NCBI GenBank assembly: GCA_963971405.1
Contig: OZ020490.1
Coordinates: 9,410,874 to 9,474,873 of the forward strand
From: Psococerastis gibbosa
Lineage: Eukaryota; Arthropoda; Insecta; Psocodea; Psocidae
Length of the DNA: 64,000 bases
Reading direction: 5' to 3'
The position numbers were made by a program, and so were the translations under genes. This document shows, piece after piece, positions 54,441 to 64,000 of this stretch (the first letter of the stretch is position 1; every line of letters begins with the position of its first letter). Under the pieces are notes generated by a model. It did not search any database, was not told the DNA's origin, and saw nothing but the letters and a program-made list of their open reading frames with translations.

Positions 54441-54567
54441 TGATAACATTACAATTTAGTCCGCATATCCGCAAAATATTGTCTGCACCAAATCTATCTC
54501 CGCCAATAAATTGACGTTTGATGTGACAATGCTATAATGTATATGAGTAACAACATATCCTCTAAAG

Positions 54568-54880
54568 CAGGGGTTCCCAAACTTTTTTGTCCGTGGTCCA
54601 CTAGATTATTTTATGATTTTCCGTTGACCACCATGGCTGTGACAGGAACATCGTCAAATTTTAGGACCAAGATCAAGTAGTTTGTGCCTACAATTACGTG
54701 CTAATATTTGATAAAACGTTTAGGACTGGTATCGGTTGGATATTAAAGTTCAGTGCCAAGACTTACTGCATTTTACTTTAAATTTCCAATAACTCAGCTG
54801 TTTTATTTTCTTATTCCTTACTTTGTTCCATGGACCACCTGATATACGTCTGTGGACCACTGGTGGTCCATGAACCCAAG
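54568..54880. mobile_element. hAT MITE with exact 8-bp target duplication
   Basis: Starts CAGGGGTTCCCAAACTTTTT, the classic hAT end; the right end (..GGTCCATGAACCCAAG) is mutated. CTCTAAAG is duplicated at 54560-54567 and 54881-54888. Subterminal GTGGTCCAC and GTGGACCAC blocks are inverted. No ORF. Confidence 0.85.
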
Positions 54881-54889
54881 CTCTAAAGA

Positions 54890-55460
54890 ATTAAAGAATA
54901 CACAAGATCCAATTGAGTTCTCAATAATACAATTTATACTAGATAGGTTCACAGTCACCACCCCCCGAAAAAAATCCTGGCTACTGCCTTGGCACACACG
55001 ATACTGTATATAAATATAAAGGTTTTATATGCGAGCACCGTGCACATAATATTACGTATAACTTCTAGGAATATAAATAAAGTTGAGGGTTGGTGATTTT
55101 GTAAAGTGGGAACTTTTTGACTCAGACTGTCAAAGGCTCTTTGACTGAACGCGTGGGGATCACAAATGTAAGCCAAAGGAATTCCTTTGAAAGCTGCGGA
55201 GCACTTGGGAAAAGTTGTCCCATTGAAAAATGAAGGGCAAATAGAGTAGAGGAGAGTGTATGTGCACTGCAGTACTTGACTGAATGCCTTTTTATAGGGG
55301 GATTCCATTTAATACATATCACAAAGTTGGAGTTTTAATATTTCTAAGTGTATTACGTTGAATTTATAGAATATGGATTATTATTAGAAGCTTGCTTGAA
55401 AGGTGGTAGCGTAAGGTACTCCGAAAGTTGTTCGAACCAGTGCAATTTTAGATCTATCCC
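54890..55460. other. No gene seen
   Basis: Contains the end of a G-run hAT-like element (CCTGGCTACTGCCTTGG at 54976-54992). Open frames on the minus strand have no recognisable features. Confidence 0.35.
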
Positions 55461-55478
55461 TCTAATTGAGTGTACCTA

Positions 55479-55760
55479 GTAGTAGTAGTGTTCGTCAGGT
55501 TAATAACGACTTACGCCTCATATTTGGGCCCATAGAGTGACCCCGACTTGACTGTCCTACGCCAGCCCATAGGACGGCGGACCTCCTGATTATAGTGGGT
55601 TCCGACCCCTTTGCGAAACACAGTGAAGTCACACGATTAGTTCGGAGGTGACCAGGGCAAGTCCTACCATATTTCCCTACCGGCACTGTGCACACGACCA
55701 AGTTATCTGCAGCTTTGAACCTGCTCTGGTCCGCTGGATCCAACTTGGTATGACGGCCGG
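55479..55760 (-). repeat. SINE-B, complete 282-bp insertion with 13-bp target duplication
   Basis: Flanked by TTGAGTGTACCTA at 55466-55478 and 55761-55773. On the minus strand it starts CCGGCCGTCATACCAAG and ends in a (CTA/TAC)n tail. It has an extra segment (GTCGGGGTCACTCTATGGGC) compared with 53398-53635. Confidence 0.85.
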
Positions 55761-55784
55761 TTGAGTGTACCTAACTACTACTAA

Positions 55785-56085
55785 ATACCTTGGCAAGCCC
55801 ATGTTACAAATGAGGACGTTCTAACTAGAGTAAGCGAAATAAAAACTCTGGACATTTGCTTCGACCCGAGAACTTCGTAATCTGCATCATAGAGGGAATA
55901 ATAGAAGGCGCCAACCGACCTGGGTGCCCGAGAAAAGCAAGTCAGCAAGTTATGGAGTATGTAGGGGCCAATACATTCGTGGAGCTGAAGAGGGCGTGCC
56001 AGGATCGAGGGGTGTGGAGGCATCGATGCCACATGTTGCTGCCAACCTGACAGCCGGCTGTAACTTGAAGAGAAAAAACTACTGT
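55785..56085 (+). pseudogene. LINE C-terminal fragment, same family as 22075-22528
   Basis: Shares ACCTTGGCAAG, then CGTCATTGAGGG-like and GGAGCTGAAGAGGGC.TG and GCTGCCAACC..GGCTGTAACTTGAAG with the 22-kb copy. Frames are broken by small indels. Confidence 0.6.
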
Positions 56086-56159
56086 TGATTGGTAGGTTGT
56101 CATTGGGTAGGGCCCGGGAGTCATTTGCCTCGTAGTTATAAATGGCTATAGGTGGTCCT

Positions 56160-56345
56160 GCCCAATAGCAGAGGGGGGAGGGGGGTCAGGGGGGTCATGA
56201 CGCCGCTAAATGAGTAAATTCATAAGATACCTAGTAAACAAAAAAATTGAATGAAACTCAGCTTTTCAACAAACAAACAAATACCTCTTAAACAAAAAAA
56301 CAAAAAACTTGTGACCCCCCTAAATTTTCGGCTGGATCCGCCCTT
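56160..56345. mobile_element. G-run hAT-like element fragment
   Basis: AGGGGGGTCATGACGCCGC.. to GGCTGGATCCGCCCTTG, related (inverted) to 31560-31738. Left end degraded. Confidence 0.4.
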
Positions 56346-56349
56346 GACC

Positions 56350-56930
56350 CTGCCTATGTACTACGATGCCTGAATAGCTGACCAGTGCAGGATTTGTCTA
56401 TGGACATTGTCTGCACGTGCTCAAAGACCCTCACACACAACAGTTTAGCTGACTGCTGATGATAAAACGATAACCAATTGAACTAAATAAATTTTTGATG
56501 AGACCTCAAATCCTAAAAAACCCTACAAAGGGCATTTCATACCAAATTGGCAATCTAATAATGGTAACAGCGTGGGTTTTTATTTAATGTGGAATTTTCT
56601 GCTTTTATGGATTATTTGATAGGGGGGGGGGGGTTATGACTGCGGCAATGTAGACCTATTCAATCATAGCTGATATATCAAATCCAAATGGGTTCCCTAA
56701 CTCAATTTAAGTTATATATGCTTTTGACACTTTCAAATTTTATATCGGCTACATTCTCAATTCATTCACCTGATGCTGTGTATCAAAGCACCGGAAAATC
56801 GGTTATCTGCAGACGTAGCTCAAGATGAGGAGAATAACTTAGCCAGGAATAAGTTTAAATTATTCCAAATGAATTCTAGATTTTTCTTTTTTAAATAAAT
56901 AAGGGGGGCTTAATAATATAATGTAATACG
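56350..56930. other. No gene seen
   Basis: AT-rich sequence with one G-run (56622-56632). No exon, RNA gene or delimited repeat. Confidence 0.4.
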
Positions 56931-56937
56931 GTAATAA

Positions 56938-57195
56938 TAATAATAATAATGCCCTGAAGGACTTTTTATAAGTCTCGGTCTACTTATAGCGGCTCATTGT
57001 CCAATGCCAACGACCCCATGAATTTCAGACACTATTTATATTGTTTCCGGATGGATGCTTGGTCGTTGGCAAACTAGTATACGTCCTTGATGTCAACCTA
57101 CACCGGCTTCAAGCAATAGTGGACAAGCTGAGACAAGCTTACCATTGAGGCAATGAGACAGTCGAAAGCATGACTTAACCAAGTACTTATACGAG
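56938..57195 (-). repeat. SINE-J with (ATT)n tail
   Basis: On the minus strand: ACTTGGTTAAGTCATGCTTT, GCCGGTGTAGGTTGACATC, GGGGTCGTTGGCATTGGACA, then GTCCTTCAGGGC and (ATT)n (plus strand 56933-56949). It shares the 3' end GGTCCTTCAGG with SINE-C, so the two probably use the same LINE machinery. Confidence 0.6.
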
Positions 57196-57367
57196 TCATA
57201 GTCATCTTATTATATGATGCATGAAGTAGTCTTCTACAATTTAAATGAGGCAAATCTTCAATAACTTGCTTAGTTAATCAAATAAAAAATAAAAGGTAAT
57301 ACATTTTGGGCTTAAATAATTAGATTACTCGTGACTTCGTGGTATTTCATTTTAATAAACAAAAAAT

Positions 57368-57484
57368 AACAAAAACTTAGAGTTTTAGAAAAACTTGTTA
57401 TATCAACCCGAATTAGTAAAACCCAAATAATCGTTAAGAAATTAACTTTGTCTAAGAAACCCACTTGTGTTAGTATAAAACCCT
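57368..57484 (-). repeat. Left inverted end of the Penelope-like element
   Basis: Reverse complement of 59840-59956, ungapped, 116 of 117 identical. Homology stops after AGTATAAAACCCT at 57484, exactly opposite the predicted ribozyme cleavage point on the right. Confidence 0.85.
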
Positions 57485-57617
57485 ATACACAAAAATTAGT
57501 GGCATCACTTACAAAAAACGCACAACACTAAATAATAAAATAAAAGAACTGAGTCAAAACCAAAATAACCAATCCAACGGAATACATCACACATCACATC
57601 GCGACACGGAACATCAG

Positions 57618-59759
57618 ATGCGCGAGACGAACGTGAGTTCCCGATCTAACCCCCTTCATCGATCGATGCAGACTAGGGTAGGTCAGGGCCTCACGCCTTC
57701 AGCGCAGACACTCACTACACTACCCATCACAACACATAAATTCTATCCTCGTACCGTCAACTTATCTAATACGATTTTCAACACAAAAGAAATGGAACTT
57801 CTCAACAAGGGCCTCATGTATTGCCCCAATATAGGTCTAAACAAAAACACGTTAACCAACTTAATGTCAGACACTGAATTTAGCCTAAAAAACCACAATA
57901 ATGAAAAACACATAGCAGCAGATATTCTGAAAAACGTCAAACTTACACACAAAAACGATAATACTAAATCTATAAAAAAGAAACTAGCCCAAGATAACCG
58001 TACACTCACCAAGGCGGATAAAGGAAATTCTATTGTCATTTTACCTACCCAAGATTATGTTTTTAAAGTCTTAGACCTCATTTCTGACGAATCCACATTC
58101 GTAAAACATAAAGTAGACCCCACAAACAAATTCCAAAAAAACAACCAAAAAGCCATCAAACAAAGCTCTAATACGATACCTCAAGATATAGCCTATAAAT
58201 TTACCAACATGAACCCCGTAGCTCCTTCATTTTTTGGTCTGGTTAAACTTCATAAACCCAATCAACCTATCCGCCCAGTAGTTTCGTATAACAGTGCCCC
58301 AGCCAGCAAAGTAGCTAGTTTTGTCAACAAACACATTCGCGAGCTATCAAACTTCACACCCCGCCACAGCGTCAAAAACTCATACGAGTTGATTTCCCGC
58401 CTTAAGCACCTTTCCTTATCCAGCAATGCCAAACTCGTCTCTTTCGATGTCGAAAATCTATTTACTAATATTCCCGTACCCGAAGTACTAAATTAGTTGC
58501 CCAGTCACTCTATCACAATAATACCTCGAACAACCTTATTTCTGAGACCCTCCTTCTGTTAGACACATGCACTCATCAAAACCATTTCCGTTTCGAATCC
58601 GACTACTACCAACAAAAAATAGGCCTACCTATGGGTTCTTCCCTTTCTCCCCTTCTTGCTGAAATTTTTATGGATAACTTCGAACACAAACTTCTACTCA
58701 ATAAAAATCCCCTAGTTAAATGCATATCTTTCTGGACAAGGTATGTGGATGATATCTTCTGCATTTGGACAGGAAGTAACAGACAACTCGACAATTTCTG
58801 AAGTTTTATCAACACAATTCACCCAAAAATCCAATTTACCATGGAAGTAGAAGAAAACAACTCCCTGAACTTCTTAGACCTCACCATCACCAAAAATAAT
58901 AGACTTCAAGATATTTCGTAAAGAAACCCATAGCGATAATATAATCCCTGTTGATTCTTCTCACCCATTCCAACACAAACACACAGCATTCCATAGTACG
59001 ATTTTTCGACTCATTAATATCCCTGTGAATGAAACATGAAATAATGAATTAAATACAATAAAAAAATTGCCCAAAATAACAATTTCAATCTCAATCTAAT
59101 AGACAGAATCCTACGACATCACAAAATCAAACACAACCTCAAACTAATTTACCCCCCAGAGAGCTTAAACCCGGAAACCAATAAATCATATTTCAGGATA
59201 CAATACATAGAAAAAAATCACAGAAAAAATAAGTAACCTCATTTCTTCTACAACAGACAAAACACCAGCCCCGTACAACCGCAACAATTTAGCCAATAAA
59301 CTCATGAACTGCAAAACCAAACCAGAAAAGGAAAAAGGCAATGGAGTTTATCGTCTAAATTGTAACGATTGTAACGCAATTTACATAGGCCGAACAGGCA
59401 GAAGCTTTAAAACTAGGGTCAGAGAACATATAACAGGTATGGGAGACATCACCAACAGCACATTCGCGAAACACCTTAACTCGGAAAATCAAACATTCGA
59501 TCCTCACAATTGGACAGCCCTACACAAAATAAAGAAAAGTTACACTTTAATTTTTTTTGAAAATGTTGAAATCAATAGGGAAAAATTAACAAACGACATA
59601 ACATTCACACAATCATCCCTCTATCCCTCTAGATCTATTGATCTAGCTAGTAGGTTAGGAATAGGTAACCAGCCACGCCCCCTCCCACCCCTCCTCCCAG
59701 TCCTATATAAACCAAGGTTTCCTCTCCCTAGTCACATTTGCATCTTCTCCTCGAGTTGA
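57618..59759 (+). pseudogene. Penelope-like reverse transcriptase plus GIY-YIG endonuclease, broken
   Basis: The first frame (57618-58496) carries the PLE-type KADKGNSIVILPTQDYV, FFGLVKLHKPNQPIRPVV and the motif-A block LVSFDVENLFTNIPV. After a frameshift at about 58490 the frame continues with GLPMGSSLSPLLAEIFMDNF and the catalytic YVDD (58741-58752). It hits TGA at 58801 and then gives NSLNFLDLTITKN. Further breaks precede the SHPFQHKHTAFHSTIFRL linker segment near 58960. The last frame (59304-59759) has the GIY-YIG domain: GVYRLNCNDCNAIYIGRTGR with TRVREH. At least four lesions make this copy inactive. The domain order RT-linker-GIY-YIG is standard for Penelope elements. An ATG-started N-terminus with MRETNVSSR is plausible but unproven. 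Confidence 0.85.
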
Positions 59760-59804
59760 GCAAGTCTCAAATCGCAGATAAGGTGTAACTGTGCTTGTGG
59801 GTTT

Positions 59805-59843
59805 CCCTCTGTAGATGGCAGTTCTTGCCGAAAGCGCTCAGGG
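59805..59843 (+). ncRNA. Hammerhead-like motif at the inner edge of the right inverted end
   Basis: Helix I CCCT (59805-59808) with AGGG (59840-59843); core-like CTGTAGA (59809-59815); one extra T; helix II GGCA (59817-59820) with TGCC (59826-59829); GAAA (59830-59833); palindrome GCGC (59834-59837); then TC, with predicted cleavage between 59839 and 59840. The layout is identical to the motif at 52405-52441, but the core has TA where the consensus has A then any base, so activity is doubtful in this copy. Confidence 0.45.
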
Positions 59844-59956
59844 TTTTATACTAACACAAGTGGGTTTCTTAGACAAAGTTAATTTCTTAACGATTATTTG
59901 GGTTTTACTAATTCGGGTTGTTATAACAAGTTTTTCTAAAACTCTAAGTTTTTGTT
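59840..59956 (+). repeat. Right inverted end of the Penelope-like element
   Basis: Begins AGGGTTTTATACT directly at the predicted ribozyme cleavage site; partner of 57368-57484. Confidence 0.85.
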
Positions 59957-60271
59957 TTTCATTTTGGGCTGCCAATTTCCTACGGGCTGTACACTCTTAA
60001 CATTGACAATCCAAATGGATTGATGAATTGAATCTAAGGGTCATTGTCCTGTAGTAATATTTTTGAATTTTCAATATCATTGGTGACCAATTGTTTTTAA
60101 AGTTAGCGGAAGGGTGGTTACTTCATCAAGTAACCACCAGTTACTTCATCAAGTAACCCACTGGGCCAGGCTCGTAATGGGGGGCTAGAGGGCTGCAGCC
60201 CCCTCCCAAAATATTTTGACTTTACACTAGATAGAACTTTTCAGACGTGCAACATTTGACTATATCCTATA

Positions 60272-60600
60272 GGTATATGGTGGGACTGAGACATGATAAC
60301 GCGCTGAGACTATACCAGTCAGTCTACGTACGCGTCGAGTCCTGGTCACCTCCGATTTCATCGTGTGACTTTACCATGTTCCCCAAGTGGTTCGGAATCA
60401 ACTATAATCAGGAGGTCTACCTTGTCAGTCAACTGCCCTTTCCCCGAGGTGAAAGAGTGAAAGAGTCTGCCCTTAGGGTGCCTCAAGCTAACAAATGGGC
60501 TCACTCCTCCCGCCAGGCTGACATGGTTACTTAAAGCAGAAATGCTGAAAGCAGACGTTAGTAACAACAGCAACAACAACAACAACAACAACAACTACAT
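60272..60600 (+). repeat. SINE-B2 with (CAA)n tail
   Basis: TATACCAGTCAGTCTACGTA, AAGTGGTTCGGAATCAAC, CCGAGGTGAAAGAG and CGCCAGGCTGACATGG, ending in (CAA)n at 60564-60595. Confidence 0.65.
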
Positions 60601-60604
60601 ACTA

Positions 60605-61140
60605 TTGGATCGCAGCCCTCCCCGAAATAAAATATAAAATCCTCGTTATGGATACCTGCACTGGGCTACCTCAATAATATTACGAACTTATCCGAGCAAA
60701 AACGGAGCATACAGCATGCCATTTCAATAGATTTGTACTGTTTTTATTTGCAATTCGTAGTGACCGTGATCATTTCCTATAAGTGAACGGATTGCCATTT
60801 GTTTTTGTCCAGACTTTGACCTTGAAATTATCATAACAATCAACAGCTTCAATGAGGATTTTTTTTAGTCATAGTGGTCATTAAAGTGCAATTTAAGCGT
60901 GAATTGTAGAGCGAGATGAATTGGCTTATATTGTTTTTAATATTTAATAGGTATACTATTGTAATAGGACTATTGTAATTTTACTTTTCAATTTTGTATA
61001 AAAAAGAAAAGGAAAGTTCGTGCTGTTTAGAGGCGGCTCCAGGATACAAGGCGGGGGCGGGGGGATAGAAATTAGAATCCAAGTGACCCGCCGCCATGGA
61101 CCGAGAAGATTTGGTTTTTGTTGTTGTTATTATTTATTAA
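60605..61140. other. No gene seen
   Basis: AT-rich non-coding sequence with a decayed G-run element near 61025-61070. Confidence 0.35.
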
Positions 61141-61149
61141 GTTTGTTTG

Positions 61150-61335
61150 TTTTAAAAAAAAACGTTAATCTTGTACAAACAATTTAATGAATTTATCCGA
61201 TTTACCTCGTCAATCGCCTCACTATGTAACCAAACAGGTACTTGTGTCGAGTTACGACACGTCTCTGATCGCAAGGTGTGTAGAGACTCGCATAAGTACA
61301 AGCACGCTAAAACCTGGCCACCGAAGTCGCTACTA
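61150..61335 (+). repeat. SINE-C copy
   Basis: TTGTACAAACAATTTAATGA.., GAGTTACGACACGTCTCTGA and GTGTAGAGACTCGCATAAGT. Confidence 0.6.
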
Positions 61336-61494
61336 CGATAGTACTATTGTAATTGGATCATTGTTCATTTACTTTTTATTTTTGTAGAAAAGAAGTGGAA
61401 AATTTTGTGCTGTTTAGGGACGGATCCAGGATCTAGAATACTGTAATAGTCTTTTACTTTTCAATTTCATAAAAAAAGCAAAGTTAAGGGACGG

Positions 61495-61610
61495 ATTGAA
61501 ATTGAAATTGAAATGGAAAAACGACTTAATTGAAAAAAAATCAAAAGGCGAACAATAAGATTATAAAGTCTCGTTTTCATGCTAACCCTAAAAAACAGAC
61601 AAACAAACGG
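61495..61610. repeat. Repeat K copy
   Basis: (TTGAAA)n then AAAAGGCGAACAATAAGA.TATAAAGTCT and TTTTCATGCTAACC, shared with 12250-12355. Confidence 0.45.
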
Positions 61611-62030
61611 ACAGCTCTGTGTTAGAAAGAGGTTCATATCATGTATCAAAATGCCCAGTAACATTTTTGAATTTGTCTTGATATTTTTGACAACGCTACT
61701 ATTGATATTTCATTAGATAGGTATTTGATTCTGACAGGCATTCAGCTTAAATGCCGTTTAGTCTCCTTAAAACAAAAATCTCATCAATTATTGATGCACA
61801 AATGACGGAATATCGACAAGTGAATTTGCCGCCTTATTGTTGGGGTTAAAAATGTAAAGAAAACAAGTTTGAATAGCACTTTCCGCTATAAAATTATCTT
61901 GGTTACATTTTATTCCCTGGCTAAGATTATAAATAAAGTAAAGTAAATGTTTATTACATGAAAATTTATACAATTTCGGTATTGACTGTATCATTCCGAC
62001 ATGTTCAAGTTTGAATGCATTATTTATTTA

Positions 62031-62414
62031 GGCGCCCATTCCACCGACCGGCTAGGGCTATTTACAAAAACAGTGACGTGGTAGCAGACATTCAAGACTT
62101 TGGCGGGGTTTCCACCGACCTCGCATTGCAGAATTGACGGAAATGTTTATTTTCCTCTATGCCATAGTTAAAATTGATCAATGATCATACAGTAAAATCA
62201 CAAACAAACAAACTAAAATTAAAAAATGGCGTCATGGGATATGTTATGTACAAGCATTTTAATAGATTTTTATAAAAAGAAAAATTCTAATTTCCGTCAG
62301 TGTCATTTGCATTCTGCACTGCGAGGTCGTTGGAAACGCCACCTAAGTCTTGAATGTCTGCTACTTCGTCACCGTTTTTGTAAATAGCCCTAGCCGGTCG
62401 GTGGAATGGGCGCC
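62031..62414. mobile_element. Harbinger-like MITE (family M), copy with TTA duplication
   Basis: GGCGCCCATTCCACCGACC to GGTCGGTGGAATGGGCGCC, TTA on both sides. Interior with TGATCAATGATCA and ATGGCGTCATGGGATATG. Confidence 0.75.
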
Positions 62415-62980
62415 TTATTCCATTTTATCCATACTATATAATGTTGACGAATTCAAGATAGAATAATTATGAGTTTACTATATGGTTAAATATGTAGATG
62501 TACAAGCGCCATAGTATAAGTCGCACACGGGCCCTGCCTTGCGATATAGACTGAAAAAAAAAACACACACACACATTGTAACATGGCACTGAATAACCGT
62601 TACTATAATATTATCACCATAGTAGGCCCGCTAAATGATTGCTTGAAACAAAGATGGATTAGGAACAGTAGCCTACTTATAAAGTCACGCACTACATATT
62701 TTGAAATGAAATCTAAAGATTGATAGCTACAATAGAAAACCCATGAATGAATTACTATTGTTATAAAAGAAATAACTGATGAGCGTTACTAATTATTGTA
62801 TTCAATAGTAAAAGCGAAATAAATTTAAGTTTTCAACCCCCCGCAGTTGTCCGCCTATTGTCGGTATCACCGACTGCCCTTCTTTAAATAGACATAAATT
62901 TAATACCGCCGCACAATAGTTAGTAGTAGAGTCACTCTACCAAATAATTTATTAGAATAGGTTTGGGCCGGACTCAGATG
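62415..62980. other. No gene seen
   Basis: AT-rich. Includes a short (AC)n run near 62562-62575. No exon or delimited repeat. Confidence 0.4.
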
Positions 62981-62982
62981 AA

Positions 62983-63180
62983 GTGCCTATAATTTCTGGT
63001 CGAACAAGGTGGGACCGAATCCGAAGTGACCGTATCAGACAAGACCTGCAGGTGGATCCTATAGAGAGAAGAATGGAGAGCAAGCAGCTGCAATGCTCCG
63101 GCCACGTCCAAAGGTTGGCGGAAACAAGACCACAAAGTAGAAGACCCAACGGCAGCCCTAATCCTGAGGTCCTGAGGTGA
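62983..63180 (+). pseudogene. LINE C-terminal fragment
   Basis: The frame GRTRWDRIRSDRIRQDLQVD, then IERRMESKQLQCSGHVQRLA and ETRPQSRRPNGSP is the recurrent LINE C-terminal block (compare 54095-54440, another family). It ends with a stop at 63180. Confidence 0.6.
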
Positions 63181-63239
63181 ATGGGTACAGAAGCCGAGTT
63201 GTTGCTGACGTTTAAGAAATAGAAACATATTGTACTTTG

Positions 63240-63960
63240 GCTGTGAGATGAGGGACGAAAAGTATCGCCTTCTGCATGTCATAATCCAAGGAAAGATAGA
63301 AGACTGAAGGCTCCCGGCAGATGAAGAACATCCTGGTTGAAAAACCTGAGGTAGTGGTTTGGACAAAACTCCCTTTTGGCGCCCATTCCATTGACCGGCT
63401 AGGGCTATTTCCAAAACGGTGACGTGGTAGCAGACACTCAAGACTTAGGTAGCGTCTCCACCGACCTCGCATTGCAGATTGCAAGTGACATTGACGGAAA
63501 TGTTTGTTTTTCTTTTTATAGAAATCTATTAAAATGTTTGTAATTAACATATCCCATGAAGCCATTTTTTAATTTTAGTTTGTTTGTTTGTGATTTTATT
63601 GCATGATCATTGATCAATTTTAACTATGGCATAGGCTAGAGGAAAATAAACATTTCCGTCAATTCTGCAATGCGAGGTCTATGGAATGGCCACCTAAGTC
63701 TTGAGTGTCTGCTACCACGTCACCATTGTTGGAAATAGCCCTAGCCGGTCAATGGAATGGGCGCCTTTCAGAGCAGCAGTCTCCAAGGTCCAAATAGCCA
63801 TGATGATCGCCAATCTTTGCAGAAGAGGCATTTAAAGATGAACCGTCAGCAGAAACTCGGCTTCTGCATGAATTCTCATCAGAAACTCGGCAGTAGGGAC
63901 ATAATCTCTCGGAGTAACAAGACACACGATGTATCAAAACGTAGAGGCCCATTTCTTCAT
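63240..63960. repeat. Repeat E copy interrupted by a family-M MITE
   Basis: 63240-63377 and 63766-63960 are contiguous in the relative at 52920-53190. The MITE sits at CCCTTTT|TTTCAGAGCAGC. Confidence 0.6.
63378..63765. mobile_element. Harbinger-like MITE (family M), inverted interior
   Basis: GGCGCCCATTCCATTGACC to GGTCAATGGAATGGGCGCC, TTT on both sides. The interior is in the opposite orientation to the other 390-bp copies. The target is verified by the uninterrupted repeat E at 53035-53045. Confidence 0.8.
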
Positions 63961-64000
63961 TTTTTTCTGACTTCTTATTTCTGACTCTACGATCGATATT

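Larger units (their letters stand above)
57313..59959 (+). mobile_element. Penelope-like element, nearly complete, with 11-bp target duplication
   Basis: CATTTTGGGCT flanks the element at 57302-57312 and 59960-59970. The 117-bp inverted ends (57368-57484 and 59840-59956) differ at one position. The left end has a further 55 bp whose reverse complement (GAAATACCACGAAGTCAC) matches the terminal part of the Penelope tail at 52505-52520, so the inverted left copy is the longer one. Between the ends lie RT, linker and GIY-YIG remnants in the plus direction. Confidence 0.85.

Overview
The window is AT-rich animal nuclear DNA, most likely from an arthropod. The evidence is spliced coding exons with long introns, abundant tRNA-derived SINEs, several non-LTR retrotransposon tails, Penelope-like elements, Harbinger-like and hAT-like miniature elements, a Polinton/adintovirus-type DNA polymerase relic, and TTAGG-rich minisatellite. 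Nothing in it looks prokaryotic. I could not identify a species.

Host gene. I can assemble one host gene on the minus strand. It has a start-codon exon at 37404-37535, a coiled-coil exon at 28796-29014, a 3.05-kb exon at 8262-11307 and a 51-bp exon at 2739-2789. All have consensus splice sites, and the gene runs off the left edge of the window. The product is a long Pro/Ser-rich, probably disordered protein that I do not recognise. A phase mismatch between the 28.8-kb exon and the 11.3-kb exon means at least one exon is still undetected. Everything else left of about 37.5 kb lies in its introns and is almost all repeats.

Repeat layout, left to right. 1-8 kb: tRNA-SINE-A, a hAT-type miniature element, two Harbinger-like MITEs, a LINE RNase H tail, and two Penelope-like miniature or tail pieces with hammerhead-like motifs. 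11-24 kb: mixed SINEs (families A, B, C, D, J), MITEs and LINE tails. 24.5-26.6 kb: a 5'-truncated non-LTR reverse transcriptase between two direct repeats of about 128 bp. 32.2-33.1 kb: a 191-bp satellite. 34.2-35.0 kb: a second tandem array.

38.8-52.5 kb: a composite locus. A Penelope-like 3' part with a GIY-YIG endonuclease lies on the right and an inverted copy of its tail on the left; both sit inside an 11-bp direct repeat. Between them are an intact small ORF (39507-39812), homopolymer-rich tandem repeats, and a giant near-perfect palindrome (arms 41125-46720 and 46792-51610). Each palindrome arm carries a broken protein-primed family-B DNA polymerase and LINE tails. The left arm also contains a 200-N assembly gap flanked by a 577-bp duplication that is probably artefactual.

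57.3-60.0 kb: a second, nearly complete Penelope-like element with an 11-bp target duplication, 117-bp inverted ends, RT and GIY-YIG remnants, and a hammerhead-like motif whose predicted cleavage point coincides with the inner edge of the inverted repeat. The rest, to 64 kb, is SINEs, MITEs and LINE tails. The most interesting signals are the ribozyme-bounded inverted ends of the Penelope elements and the polymerase palindrome nested between such ends.
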